NCBI GenBank assembly: GCA_964655355.1 | Contig: CAZZMD010000003.1 | Location: 62,001 to 126,000 of the forward strand | Length of the DNA: 64,000 nt | Source of the DNA: CALGDE01 sp964655355 | GTDB taxonomy: Bacteria > Cyanobacteriota > Cyanobacteriia > CACIAM-69d | Direction: 5' to 3' | Shown here: positions 1-8,156 of the stretch, piece by piece | How the letters are laid out: the number at the start of each line of letters is the position of its first letter | How positions within the stretch are numbered: position 1 is the first letter of the stretch | Program-made: the position numbers and the translations under genes | The notes under the pieces: generated by a model | Told to the model about the DNA's origin: nothing | The model's database searches: none | What the model saw: only the letters and a program-made list of their open reading frames with translations

Positions 1-138
1 TAGGATGGGTGGGTTGACACTTGCATCAATAATCTGGGTCGAAATTTCAAAATATTCGGTTCAAAATAAACAGAAATTAAGAACTATATTGCCCACAGAA
101 AGTCCCTAAACAATTGAAGTACCATGCAAAAAAAGGCA

Positions 139-176
139 GTATTGCCATTAGGTATTGCCATTAGTATTGCCAGTAG
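139..176. repeat. Three short tandem repeats in the putA leader
   Basis: Three near-identical 12-13 base units (GTATTGCCATTAG, GTATTGCCATTA, GTATTGCCAGTAG) lie head to tail and end 28 bases before the putA start codon. They are seen directly. They could bear on leader structure or simply reflect replication slippage. The rest of positions 1-203 shows no gene. Confidence 0.6.
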
Positions 177-203
177 AAAATTCCAAGCCTAGAGAGGATT
201 AGC

Positions 204-3194
204 ATGGTCGTCAATATCGGGACTTCATCGCCTATCGACACCAGCCCGTATGAGGATCAAACCCAGGCGATCGCCCGCCAATTACTCATCGCATCCCAAC
301 CGAAGAAGGGACTTTTTTCACAGCTTCGTAACCAGATGAAGCTGGATGAGAAAATTATGGAATGGACCATGGCCAATCCGGGGCTGAAGGTCCAACTCTT
401 TCGCTTTATTGATTGCCTGCCGGCCCTCCAATCCAATCCCGAAATTGCCAGCCATCTTCAGGAATATCTCACCACTGAGGCGGTGGAATTGCCGGAGATG
501 TTGAAGGGGCTGCTGAATTTTGCAGATCCGAAATCCATGCCGGGCACCGTTGCGGCCCAAAGTGTTTCAACGGCCGTTAAAACCCTGGCGCAAAAATATA
601 TTTCTGGCGAAACGATCCAGCAGGCAATCAAAACCATTGAAGGATTGCGCCGGGAGAAGATGGCGTTCACCGTCGACCTGTTGGGGGAAGCGGTGATTTC
701 TGAGGTGGAAGCTCAGGCCTATTTGGATCGGTATTTGGATCTGATGGAGCAGTTGACCGCCGCTGCCAGCCGTTGGTCCACGGTGCCTCAGATTGATCAG
801 GCGGATGGGGAGCCCCTGTCAAAAGTGCAGGTGTCCGTCAAGCTGACGGCGTTTTATTCCCAGTTTGATCCTATTGATGTCGAAGGATCCCAGCGGGAAA
901 CGGCGGAGCGGGCGCGGGTGTTGTTGCGTCGGGCCCAGGAGTTGGGGGCGGCGGTCCATTTCGATATGGAGCAGTACCGCTATAAGGATGCAACGTTGGC
1001 GGCGCTGAAGGCGGTGTTGATGGAGCCGGAGTTTCGCGATCGCACGGATATTGGTATTACCTTGCAGGCGTATTTACGGGATTCCTATCAGGATTTGGTC
1101 TCTGTTTTAGGGTGGATCAAAGAGCGGGGTAATCCCTTAACCATTCGATTAGTAAAAGGCGCCTATTGGGATCAAGAAACCATCCATTCTGCCCAATCAG
1201 ATTGGCCCCAACCGGTCTTTAACGACAAGGCGGCAACGGATGAAAATTATGAGGCCATGACCCAGCTTTTACTGGAAAACCATGGCATTGTTTACGCCGC
1301 TATTGGGACCCACAATGCGCGGTCGGCGGCAAAGGCGATCGCCCTGGCAAAATCCCTAAAAATTCCCCAGCGGGCTTTTGAATTGCAGGTGCTGTATGGC
1401 ATGGCGGATCAGCTTGGGAAGGCGTTGGTGGACCAGGGCTATCGGGTGCGGGTGTATTGCCCCTATGGGGATTTGATCCCCGGGATGGCGTATCTGATTC
1501 GGCGTCTGTTGGAAAATACGGCGAACTCTTCCTTTGTGCGTCAGCAGGCATTGGGGGAGCGGGAGATGGAGGAGTTGGTGACGGCTCCTAACGCTAACGA
1601 CCAACCCTATGAGTTGGACGAAATTCCCTTCCCCAATGTGGCGGATACGGACTTTGCCCAAGAGGATAAGCGCGATGCGGCGGTGGGGGCGATCGCCCAG
1701 GTGCGGGCGCAGCTGGGTCAGCTTCATCGCCCCCTGATTGATGGGGAACGGGTGGCGACCTCGGAGACGATTCAGTCGGAAAATCCCTCTGATCCCCAGG
1801 AAATTATTGGGGTAGTGGGGTTGGCGTCCCAGGAACAGGCGGATCGGGCGATCGCGGCGGCTAAGGCTGCATTTGTTGGCTGGAAAAATACGCCGGTGGC
1901 GGAGCGAGCGGCGGTCCTGCGGCGAGCGGGCGAGCTGATGGAAGCCCGGCGGGAAGAACTCAATGCTTGGATTTGCTTGGAAGTGGGTAAAATCCTGCGC
2001 CAAGGGGATCCGGAAATTTCTGAGGCGATCGATTTTTGCAATTATTACGCCGACGAAATGGAACGCCTAAGTGCGGGCGAAGCCTACGATTATCCCGGCG
2101 AAACCAATCGCTATTTCTATCAGCCCCGGGGCATTACGCTGGTGGTTTCCCCCTGGAATTTTCCCTTCGCCATTCCCGTTGGTATGGTTACGGCGTCCCT
2201 CGTTGCGGGGAATTGCACCATCCTTAAACCGGCTGGCACATCAGCAGTAATTGCGTCTAAAATTACCGATATTTTGGTCGAAGCAGGGGTACCCAAAGGG
2301 GTCTTTCAATACTTACCATCCCGGGGATCAACGGTGGGTCAATATGTGGTGGAGCATCCCGATATTCACACCATTGTCTTCACGGGATCCCAAGATGTGG
2401 GCTGTCAGATTTTTGAATCGGCGGCAAAATTGCGTCCTGGACAGCGCCATTTGAAAAAAGTGATTGCGGAAATGGGGGGCAAAAACGGCATTATTGTTGA
2501 CGAAAGTGCCGACTTAGATCAGGCAATTCAAGGGGTTGTTTATTCCGCCTTTGGATACAGCGGTCAAAAATGCTCCGCTTGTTCCCGAGTGATTGTTTTA
2601 GCGCCGATTTATGAGGCCTTTATTGATCGCTTAGTGGAGGCAACGCGATCGCTCAATGTAGGTCCGGCTGATCAGGTTTCCAGCACCGTCGGTCCCGTCA
2701 TTGATAGTGCCTCCCAAAAACGAATTCAAGGGTATATCGAAGCGGGTAAAACCTCTGGAAAACTTGCTCTAGAAATGGACGCGCCGGACGGGGGATATTA
2801 TGTCGGCCCTACCATATTTAAGGATGTCACGTCCCAGGATGTGATCGCCCAGGAAGAGATTTTTGGACCGGTATTAGCGGTGATGAAAGCGGATACTTTT
2901 GACGAAGCTTTAGCGATCGCCAACGGCACCAATTTTGCGTTAACGGGCGGCTTATATTCCCGCACCCCCTCCCATATTGATCGGGCGTACCGTGATTTTG
3001 AAGTGGGGAATTTATATATCAATCGCAGCATTACCGGGGCGATCATTTCCCGGCAACCCTTCGGCGGTTTTAAACTCTCCGGCGTAGGCTCTAAAGCAGG
3101 GGGGCCGGATTATCTCCTACAGTTCCTAGAGCCTCGGGTCGTCACAGAAAATATTCAACGACAAGGCTTTGCACCGGTTGAAGGATTTGAGTAA
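204..3194 (+). CDS. putA: Bifunctional proline dehydrogenase / L-glutamate gamma-semialdehyde dehydrogenase (PutA)
   Basis: The product oxidises proline to glutamate in two steps: an FAD-dependent proline dehydrogenase, then an NAD-dependent aldehyde dehydrogenase. The N-terminal half (about residues 130-460) has the PRODH barrel, including the RLVKGAYWD motif near residue 316. The C-terminal half (about 500-985) is an aldehyde dehydrogenase with the FTGS motif, catalytic Glu756 in AEMGGKNG and nucleophile Cys790 in GQKCSACS. At 996 residues it has the two-domain length without the DNA-binding N-terminus of enterobacterial PutA. The ATG is preceded by an AGAGAGG-like ribosome-binding site. 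The gene stands alone, convergent with the next gene. Confidence 0.96.
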   Translation: MVVNIGTSSPIDTSPYEDQTQAIARQLLIASQPKKGLFSQLRNQMKLDEKIMEWTMANPGLKVQLFRFIDCLPALQSNPEIASHLQEYLTTEAVELPEMLKGLLNFADPKSMPGTVAAQSVSTAVKTLAQKYISGETIQQAIKTIEGLRREKMAFTVDLLGEAVISEVEAQAYLDRYLDLMEQLTAAASRWSTVPQIDQADGEPLSKVQVSVKLTAFYSQFDPIDVEGSQRETAERARVLLRRAQELGAAVHFDMEQYRYKDATLAALKAVLMEPEFRDRTDIGITLQAYLRDSYQDLVSVLGWIKERGNPLTIRLVKGAYWDQETIHSAQSDWPQPVFNDKAATDENYEAMTQLLLENHGIVYAAIGTHNARSAAKAIALAKSLKIPQRAFELQVLYGMADQLGKALVDQGYRVRVYCPYGDLIPGMAYLIRRLLENTANSSFVRQQALGEREMEELVTAPNANDQPYELDEIPFPNVADTDFAQEDKRDAAVGAIAQVRAQLGQLHRPLIDGERVATSETIQSENPSDPQEIIGVVGLASQEQADRAIAAAKAAFVGWKNTPVAERAAVLRRAGELMEARREELNAWICLEVGKILRQGDPEISEAIDFCNYYADEMERLSAGEAYDYPGETNRYFYQPRGITLVVSPWNFPFAIPVGMVTASLVAGNCTILKPAGTSAVIASKITDILVEAGVPKGVFQYLPSRGSTVGQYVVEHPDIHTIVFTGSQDVGCQIFESAAKLRPGQRHLKKVIAEMGGKNGIIVDESADLDQAIQGVVYSAFGYSGQKCSACSRVIVLAPIYEAFIDRLVEATRSLNVGPADQVSSTVGPVIDSASQKRIQGYIEAGKTSGKLALEMDAPDGGYYVGPTIFKDVTSQDVIAQEEIFGPVLAVMKADTFDEALAIANGTNFALTGGLYSRTPSHIDRAYRDFEVGNLYINRSITGAIISRQPFGGFKLSGVGSKAGGPDYLLQFLEPRVVTENIQRQGFAPVEGFE

Positions 3195-3238
3195 CTGATC
3201 AAGTAGATTGCGTCGGAATCTATCCCTGTAAAGCAAAC

Positions 3239-3290
3239 CCAACCCTCAGTCTTCCACCCTCTATATCGAGGCGTTAAGGCTGAGGGTTGG
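3239..3290. terminator. Long inverted repeat between convergent genes, possible bidirectional terminator
   Basis: CCAACCCTCAG at 3239-3249 is perfectly complementary to CTGAGGGTTGG at 3280-3290. A smaller CCTC/GAGG stem sits inside the loop. It lies between the convergent putA and the unknown gene at 3332. There is no T-run on either side, so intrinsic termination is only a suggestion. Confidence 0.5.
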
Positions 3291-3331
3291 CTATTGGCAA
3301 AGGTTTCGTAAAAACAAGCCCACGAAGAAGC

Positions 3332-4219
3332 TTAGATTTCCGCGAACGACCGATCAATGAGACGTTTTGCCGTTGTCTGGACCCCTGTGTGGTAATAATA
3401 ATTGGTGCTCATATCCAAGAACGCACCCACGTAGTCCAGCTTGTCATCGGCAACGTCAAGGAAGCCTTGAATATTTTTCATCACCTTTTGCTGGGTTAAT
3501 CCCTCCGAATCAATTAGATTTCCCATCCATCCTGAAATTGACGAGAAGCCGCGCCCTACAAATGCCAACTTTTCCGTCGGGTCGCCCCCTGGGATAAAGC
3601 CTTTCAGGGCTCGAAATCCCTGATTTTCCCCCAACTCTTTCGGAGACATTTCTGACAAGAAAGAGCCCACCCCTTTAATAAAGTTCGGACCCAAGGGAAT
3701 CAAACCATCCAGACAGACCAAAGCGGCCATCCGCATTTCTGCCTCGCCCCCGTACTCTCCCAAGGCTTTGAGGAAGTCACCAATACTATCTCCAGGCAGT
3801 CCATTGACCTGACAGAATGCCAACAGTTCAACAATGACTTTCATGGCCAAATCAATCGATTGGGCGCGCTCGGGTTTGGGAGTGACGCTACTCAGAAAAC
3901 TGAGAAAGGTATCCTGCCCAATTTTGTTCGCCATAGCGGCGGTTCCTAGGGCACTGGCGGCGCTATCAACGGTTTTATACATCCAAATTGCCCGTTGATA
4001 ACCCTCTGATTCATCCTGATATAACTCCAGAGCGCGATCGCGAATTTGCCCGATCAACTCCGCATCAGATTCCCCCGTTACCGAGCGAATCATCTCATCA
4101 AAATTGGTGATATTCTCCCATTGCCCCGGGGCAGCAAAATCCAATCCCCGTAGGATACTAATGGTCAGCCCGCCGGTCGGTAACTCATTGACCAACTCAG
4201 TAATCAACTTGTCTGCCAT
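3332..4219 (-). CDS. Conserved hypothetical protein, mostly helical
   Basis: A 295-residue protein I do not recognise with a function. It has no signal peptide, no clear membrane segment and no Cys/His metal-site pattern. The composition is acidic and helix-rich, with small-residue stretches (ALGTAAMA near residue 93, GGEAEMRMAALVCLDG near 155-170). Its own coding frame fills the space from putA to the next gene without interruption, and codon use resembles the neighbours. It lies 68 bases upstream of the lipoprotein gene's stop-side boundary, on the same strand, and the two could be co-transcribed in the order lipoprotein then this gene. The start ATG at 4219 follows a GAGGGG-like ribosome-binding site (revcomp of cccctc). 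Confidence 0.75.
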   Translation of the reverse strand: MADKLITELVNELPTGGLTISILRGLDFAAPGQWENITNFDEMIRSVTGESDAELIGQIRDRALELYQDESEGYQRAIWMYKTVDSAASALGTAAMANKIGQDTFLSFLSSVTPKPERAQSIDLAMKVIVELLAFCQVNGLPGDSIGDFLKALGEYGGEAEMRMAALVCLDGLIPLGPNFIKGVGSFLSEMSPKELGENQGFRALKGFIPGGDPTEKLAFVGRGFSSISGWMGNLIDSEGLTQQKVMKNIQGFLDVADDKLDYVGAFLDMSTNYYYHTGVQTTAKRLIDRSFAEI

Positions 4220-4287
4220 ATCCCCTCACCGGTTGCTATTTCTTTTGTGTGAAAGATGTAACTTGAAAAATCGGATAATTTCTACGC

Positions 4288-4878
4288 TTACTGCAACTGC
4301 TCCAGTCCGGATAGATCGAATTTCTGGAGCCAAGCTTTGCGATCCTCGGGCGTAAATGTATCAGCGTTGGATTTTGCTTTCACTTGATAGCGATCGCCCA
4401 CCAGAATTGCCGTTTGGGTACTGCCCACGGTGACCAATGGATATCCCGCTAAGCTCTCGGTCGCCTTGCCAAACTTATCGACCGCCTTGGGATTATTAGC
4501 TAGATCATTGATAGATAACAGCCCCAATTCTTCTCCATTCTGCTTGAGCTTTGCTTGGGAAAATCCGCTTTTTTCCTGGACAAAAACCCGCTCGTATCCC
4601 TCTCCCCCTTCCGGGAAAAAGCTGTTGAGGCTGCCTCCTTTGACGGTTTCTTCCGCTTCTAGCGCCTCTTGCGTCTGGGATACCGGCTGGGGAGCCTGGG
4701 GAACCGCTTCTGCCGGGGTCGATTCAGCGGGGCTAGTCTCTACCGGAATGGACTCAGCAGGAACGGGCTCTGTAGGGGGGGCGATCGCCGTATCCTGCAC
4801 ACCGCAGCTCCCCAGCAATAGGGTGCCGACCAGCACGAGGGAAAGAATAAAACGGGGAATTTTTCGAGACTTAACCAT
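4288..4878 (-). CDS. Putative lipoprotein of unknown function
   Basis: A 196-residue protein starting with a positively charged, hydrophobic signal peptide that ends in a lipobox (LLGSC, Cys25), so it is predicted to be lipid-anchored and exported. A low-complexity linker rich in Pro, Ala, Glu, Ser and Thr (about residues 33-72, with PVE/PAES-type repeats) follows. Then comes a compact domain of about 110 residues (FFPEGGEGYERVFVQEKSGF near 88-107). I do not recognise that domain. The lipobox and linker are seen directly; localisation is inferred from them. Confidence 0.8.
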   Translation of the reverse strand: MVKSRKIPRFILSLVLVGTLLLGSCGVQDTAIAPPTEPVPAESIPVETSPAESTPAEAVPQAPQPVSQTQEALEAEETVKGGSLNSFFPEGGEGYERVFVQEKSGFSQAKLKQNGEELGLLSINDLANNPKAVDKFGKATESLAGYPLVTVGSTQTAILVGDRYQVKAKSNADTFTPEDRKAWLQKFDLSGLEQLQ

Positions 4879-5008
4879 GGCTTTTAAAACGGTAAAACTC
4901 TGCGGTGAACGCCAGCCAAATGATGGGAGTGGTGACTACATCATTATCGCTATTGCGACCGCTTCTAGCCTACGTCGTTGGGCTGATAACTGGACTGCTT
5001 CATTAAGT

Positions 5009-5986
5009 TTAAATACTTGAAGATTTATTGTCTGACAGCAAAGCTTTTAAGTCAGGTCCTTGGGGGACAATCCCGCCAGGGTTCAGGGGAAATAAGGATT
5101 GATAATAGTCTGTTTTTATTCCTTCCAGATCGCAGGTGGTGGCAACGTTAGGCTGCTGATAAATGCTTTTGAGATATTGCCAAAGGTGGGGATAATCATA
5201 AATTCGACGGCGGTTGCATCGGAAGAGATGATGATAGACCAAGTCGAATCGAATTAGGGTCGGGAAAAGCCGAACGTCGGTCAAGGTAAGCTTGTCGCCC
5301 AGGAGGTAAGGCGCTTCTTCTAGGGCAATTTCGATCGCATCTAGGGTATTAAATAACTGATCGCAAGCCTGGTCATAGGCTGTTTGGGATTGGGCAAAAC
5401 CACAGCGATAGACGCCGTTGTTGACCGTGTCGTAAATGCGTTGATTCCAGCGATCGCCCGCTTCCCTAATTTCAGGAGGATACAAATCCCTTGGATTGCG
5501 GGCAAAGTCATTGAACTGGGCGTTCAAAATTTGGATGATCTCGGCGCTCTCATTATTCACAATGGCTTGCCGGTGGTCATCCCATAGCATGGGCACCGTT
5601 GCTCGGCCGTCATACCCCGGTGCCGCCTTTTGATAGAGATCGGGTAAGGTCTTGCAGCCCGCGAAGGCGTCGGACAATCGCCAACCGCCAACGCTGGGAT
5701 CGGCGATCGCCCAGGTAATGGCAATGGCATCTTCCAATCCCTTGAGGGCTCGAACCAGCAAGGTCCGATGGGCCCAGGGACAACTGCGCCCGACGATTAA
5801 TCGATAGCGTCCGGATGCGGCCGGAAAATTAGGTAACTCGGACCCAATGCGATGGCGAAACTGGCTGGTGGGTCGCCGGTAACCCCCACCGCGATCGCTG
5901 GGGGCCAGGTTGCCCATCATGACGTGCCATAGGGAATTCCATAGGGTTTGCCCCGCTTGGATAACCAGTGGTGGCGGTAACCCCAT
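5009..5986 (-). CDS. Glutathione S-transferase family protein, glutathionyl-hydroquinone reductase type
   Basis: A 325-residue protein of the Xi-class GST / glutathionyl-hydroquinone reductase family (YqjG/ECM4-like). These enzymes use glutathione to reduce glutathionyl-hydroquinones. The diagnostic thioredoxin-fold motif GRSCPWAHR is present, with the catalytic Cys at about residue 69, and the all-helical C-terminal GST domain follows (TDVRLFPTLIRFDLVYH near 240). Length is typical of the class. It starts 38 bases after gnd on the same strand, so the two may form an operon linking the pentose phosphate pathway (NADPH supply) to redox detoxification. That link is inference. Confidence 0.88.
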   Translation of the reverse strand: MGLPPPLVIQAGQTLWNSLWHVMMGNLAPSDRGGGYRRPTSQFRHRIGSELPNFPAASGRYRLIVGRSCPWAHRTLLVRALKGLEDAIAITWAIADPSVGGWRLSDAFAGCKTLPDLYQKAAPGYDGRATVPMLWDDHRQAIVNNESAEIIQILNAQFNDFARNPRDLYPPEIREAGDRWNQRIYDTVNNGVYRCGFAQSQTAYDQACDQLFNTLDAIEIALEEAPYLLGDKLTLTDVRLFPTLIRFDLVYHHLFRCNRRRIYDYPHLWQYLKSIYQQPNVATTCDLEGIKTDYYQSLFPLNPGGIVPQGPDLKALLSDNKSSSI

Positions 5987-6024
5987 GGATGATTTCCCTA
6001 GTCGTTTGTCAGCTCAGCTCAGGA

Positions 6025-7449
6025 TTAGCCTTCAACCTTCGCCCATTCCGTATGGAACACCCCGTCCTGATCAATGCGCTTGTAGGTGTGGGCACCAAAA
6101 TAGTCGCGCTGGGCTTGGGTCAGGTTCTGGGGCAGGCGATCGCGGCGGTAGCTATCGAAATAGTCCAGCGATGCGCTGAAGGCCGGTACGGCAACCCCTT
6201 GCTGAGCCGCCATGGCGACCACCGAACGCCAAGCGCTTTGGCGATCCAAGATGGACTGCTTGAATTCCGGAGCCATCAACAGATTCGGCAACTGCGGATT
6301 CTCATCAAAGGCCTTCTTGATCTTATTCAGGAAGGCAGCCCGAATAATGCAGCCGCCCTTCCAGATGCGAGCGGTTTCCCCAAGGTCCAAATCATAATTA
6401 AACTCCTCAGAGGCCTTGGCCAACAGCGCCATACCCTGGGCGTAGGAGCAAATCTTGGAACAATACAGGGCATCCCGCACCTGATCAATAAACCCTTTCA
6501 GGTCGCCATTGAGGTGTACCGCCTGGGGCGCGGTGCCCAGTTCATGGGATGCTGCCACCCGCTCTTCCTTAATGGAAGACATGATGCGGGCATTCACCGC
6601 AGCGGTGATGGTGGGGATCGAAACCCCCAACTCCAACGCGCTGATGACAGTCCATCGACCGGTGCCCTTCTGACCCGCCGCATCGAGAATCAATTCCACC
6701 AACGGCGTTTGGGTGTCGGGATCCTCATATTTGAAGATATCGGCGGTGATTTCAATCAGGAAAGAATCCAGTTCGTCAGTGGTATTCCACTCCTTGAAAA
6801 TTTCGTGGAGGGCCGCATCATCCAAGCCGCCAACGGTTTTCAACAGGTCGTATGCTTCGGCAATGAGTTGCATATCGCCATACTCAATGCCGTTGTGGAC
6901 CATTTTCACGTAGTGGCCTGCACCACCAGGGCCAATGTAGGTGACGCAAGGGCCGTCATCCACCTGGGCGGCAATCTTAGTGACGATGGGCTCGATGGAA
7001 TCATAGGCAGCTTTTGTTCCGCCGGGCATCAGGCTGGGACCATTCAAAGCGCCTTCTTCGCCGCCGCTGACCCCCATACCGATATAGGTGAGCCCCATGG
7101 ATTCTAGATCCTGGGTACGCCGTTCGGTGTCGCCATAGAGGGAATTGCCGCCGTCGATGATGGTGTCGCCGGGGCTCAGCAGGGGTTTGAGCTGGTTAAT
7201 GACCGCGTCGACGGGACCGCCGGCTTTCACCATCACCAGGATTTGGCGAGGGGTCTCTAGGGATGCGACAAAATCTTCAATGCTGTAGGCGGCGTGGATA
7301 TCTTTGCCACCGGCGCGGTTTGCCATAAAGGCGTCGGTCTTTTCGCGGCTGCGATTGTAAACGGAGATAGGGAAGCCATTGCGCTCGACATTAAGGGCGA
7401 GATTTTCGCCCATGACGGCTAGGCCAATTAAACCAAAACTGCGTTTCAT
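6025..7449 (-). CDS. gnd: 6-phosphogluconate dehydrogenase, decarboxylating
   Basis: This enzyme converts 6-phosphogluconate to ribulose 5-phosphate and CO2 with NADP+, in the oxidative pentose phosphate pathway. The N-terminal Rossmann fold carries GLAVMGENLALN at about residue 8. The substrate-binding GVSGGEEGA motif lies near 128, and the active-site KMVHNGIEYGDMQ segment (Lys183 region) is intact. The 474-residue length matches the family. The long upstream gap (7450-8156) and divergent neighbour suggest it has its own promoter. Confidence 0.97.
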   Translation of the reverse strand: MKRSFGLIGLAVMGENLALNVERNGFPISVYNRSREKTDAFMANRAGGKDIHAAYSIEDFVASLETPRQILVMVKAGGPVDAVINQLKPLLSPGDTIIDGGNSLYGDTERRTQDLESMGLTYIGMGVSGGEEGALNGPSLMPGGTKAAYDSIEPIVTKIAAQVDDGPCVTYIGPGGAGHYVKMVHNGIEYGDMQLIAEAYDLLKTVGGLDDAALHEIFKEWNTTDELDSFLIEITADIFKYEDPDTQTPLVELILDAAGQKGTGRWTVISALELGVSIPTITAAVNARIMSSIKEERVAASHELGTAPQAVHLNGDLKGFIDQVRDALYCSKICSYAQGMALLAKASEEFNYDLDLGETARIWKGGCIIRAAFLNKIKKAFDENPQLPNLLMAPEFKQSILDRQSAWRSVVAMAAQQGVAVPAFSASLDYFDSYRRDRLPQNLTQAQRDYFGAHTYKRIDQDGVFHTEWAKVEG

Positions 7450-8156
7450 AGAGGTCTGTTTCCTGTGGTGATGAAACGATAGGGTTGTATGAGGTTAAAA
7501 CTCGATACCGAATCGGAATTAATCTGGAACGGGGGCGATCGCGGTTGAGTCGATGTAGTAGATAACGTTAATGCCGGGCTATTGCGCCCTGGTTTTAGCG
7601 TTTGACGCTTAACCCAACGCTTAACCCAACACTCAAATCAGGGTTGCCAGAATGGCTATTGATGATTGCAATCGGTCATTAAATTGCGCAAAATTGCGCG
7701 GGATGTGTGCGCTGGACATGATTGAACGCTGGGGTAGGAATTGGGTGATTGGGATAGTACACCTGTAGGCCGCTCCGGTTAGGGAGTCGGTCCAGGGGCG
7801 ATCGCACGCCTTTCCAGTGAACCCATCCTAGCGAATGAATTTTGGGTTGTTCCGGATGTGTTGTGGGACTGTGACGAAGGATGCTCAAGGAAGTCGCCCC
7901 CCCATGGAAACCGCCCTGGCCGCCTGGATGTTGACCGGTAAATCGGGGAACTCCCAGGCGATCGCCTTAGGCATAATCCCAACGGTTTGGGGTTAGAAAG
8001 GTTACCCTGAAAAGCAGGGGGCAAGGGTGATCTCGCCTCTGTCCTAAAGCTGAACCTACCCCCTGGGCAGCCCTGGAGATGCCCCTTTGTCAATATCGTC
8101 AATGTCGTCTATCCCATCCCTCCCACTCGGGCAGAGTCGAAGCCTGACCCTAAGGT
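7450..8156. other. Intergenic region between divergent gnd and adenylate cyclase genes
   Basis: This 707-base stretch holds no coding region I can support. A few reading frames on the minus strand (for example 7779-8102) are rich in Pro, Arg and Ser and look like chance translations. There is a short tandem repeat of GCTTAACCCAAC at about 7607-7630 and scattered HIP1 octamers. Promoters for both flanking genes presumably lie here, but I could not place them. Confidence 0.5.

Noticed and set aside
1356..2003. Long minus-strand frame (215 codons) opposite putA
   Set aside because: It lies wholly inside putA, whose motifs and codon use are clear, and it is rich in Arg, His and Pro as expected for an antisense shadow.
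5968..7107. 379-codon plus-strand frame opposite gnd
   Set aside because: It is an antisense shadow of gnd. It has no family motifs, while gnd is certain.
7779..8102. Leftward 107-codon frame in the gnd-cyclase gap
   Set aside because: Its composition (Arg, Pro, Ser, Gly) is what GC-rich non-coding DNA gives in a wrong frame, and it has no recognisable motif.
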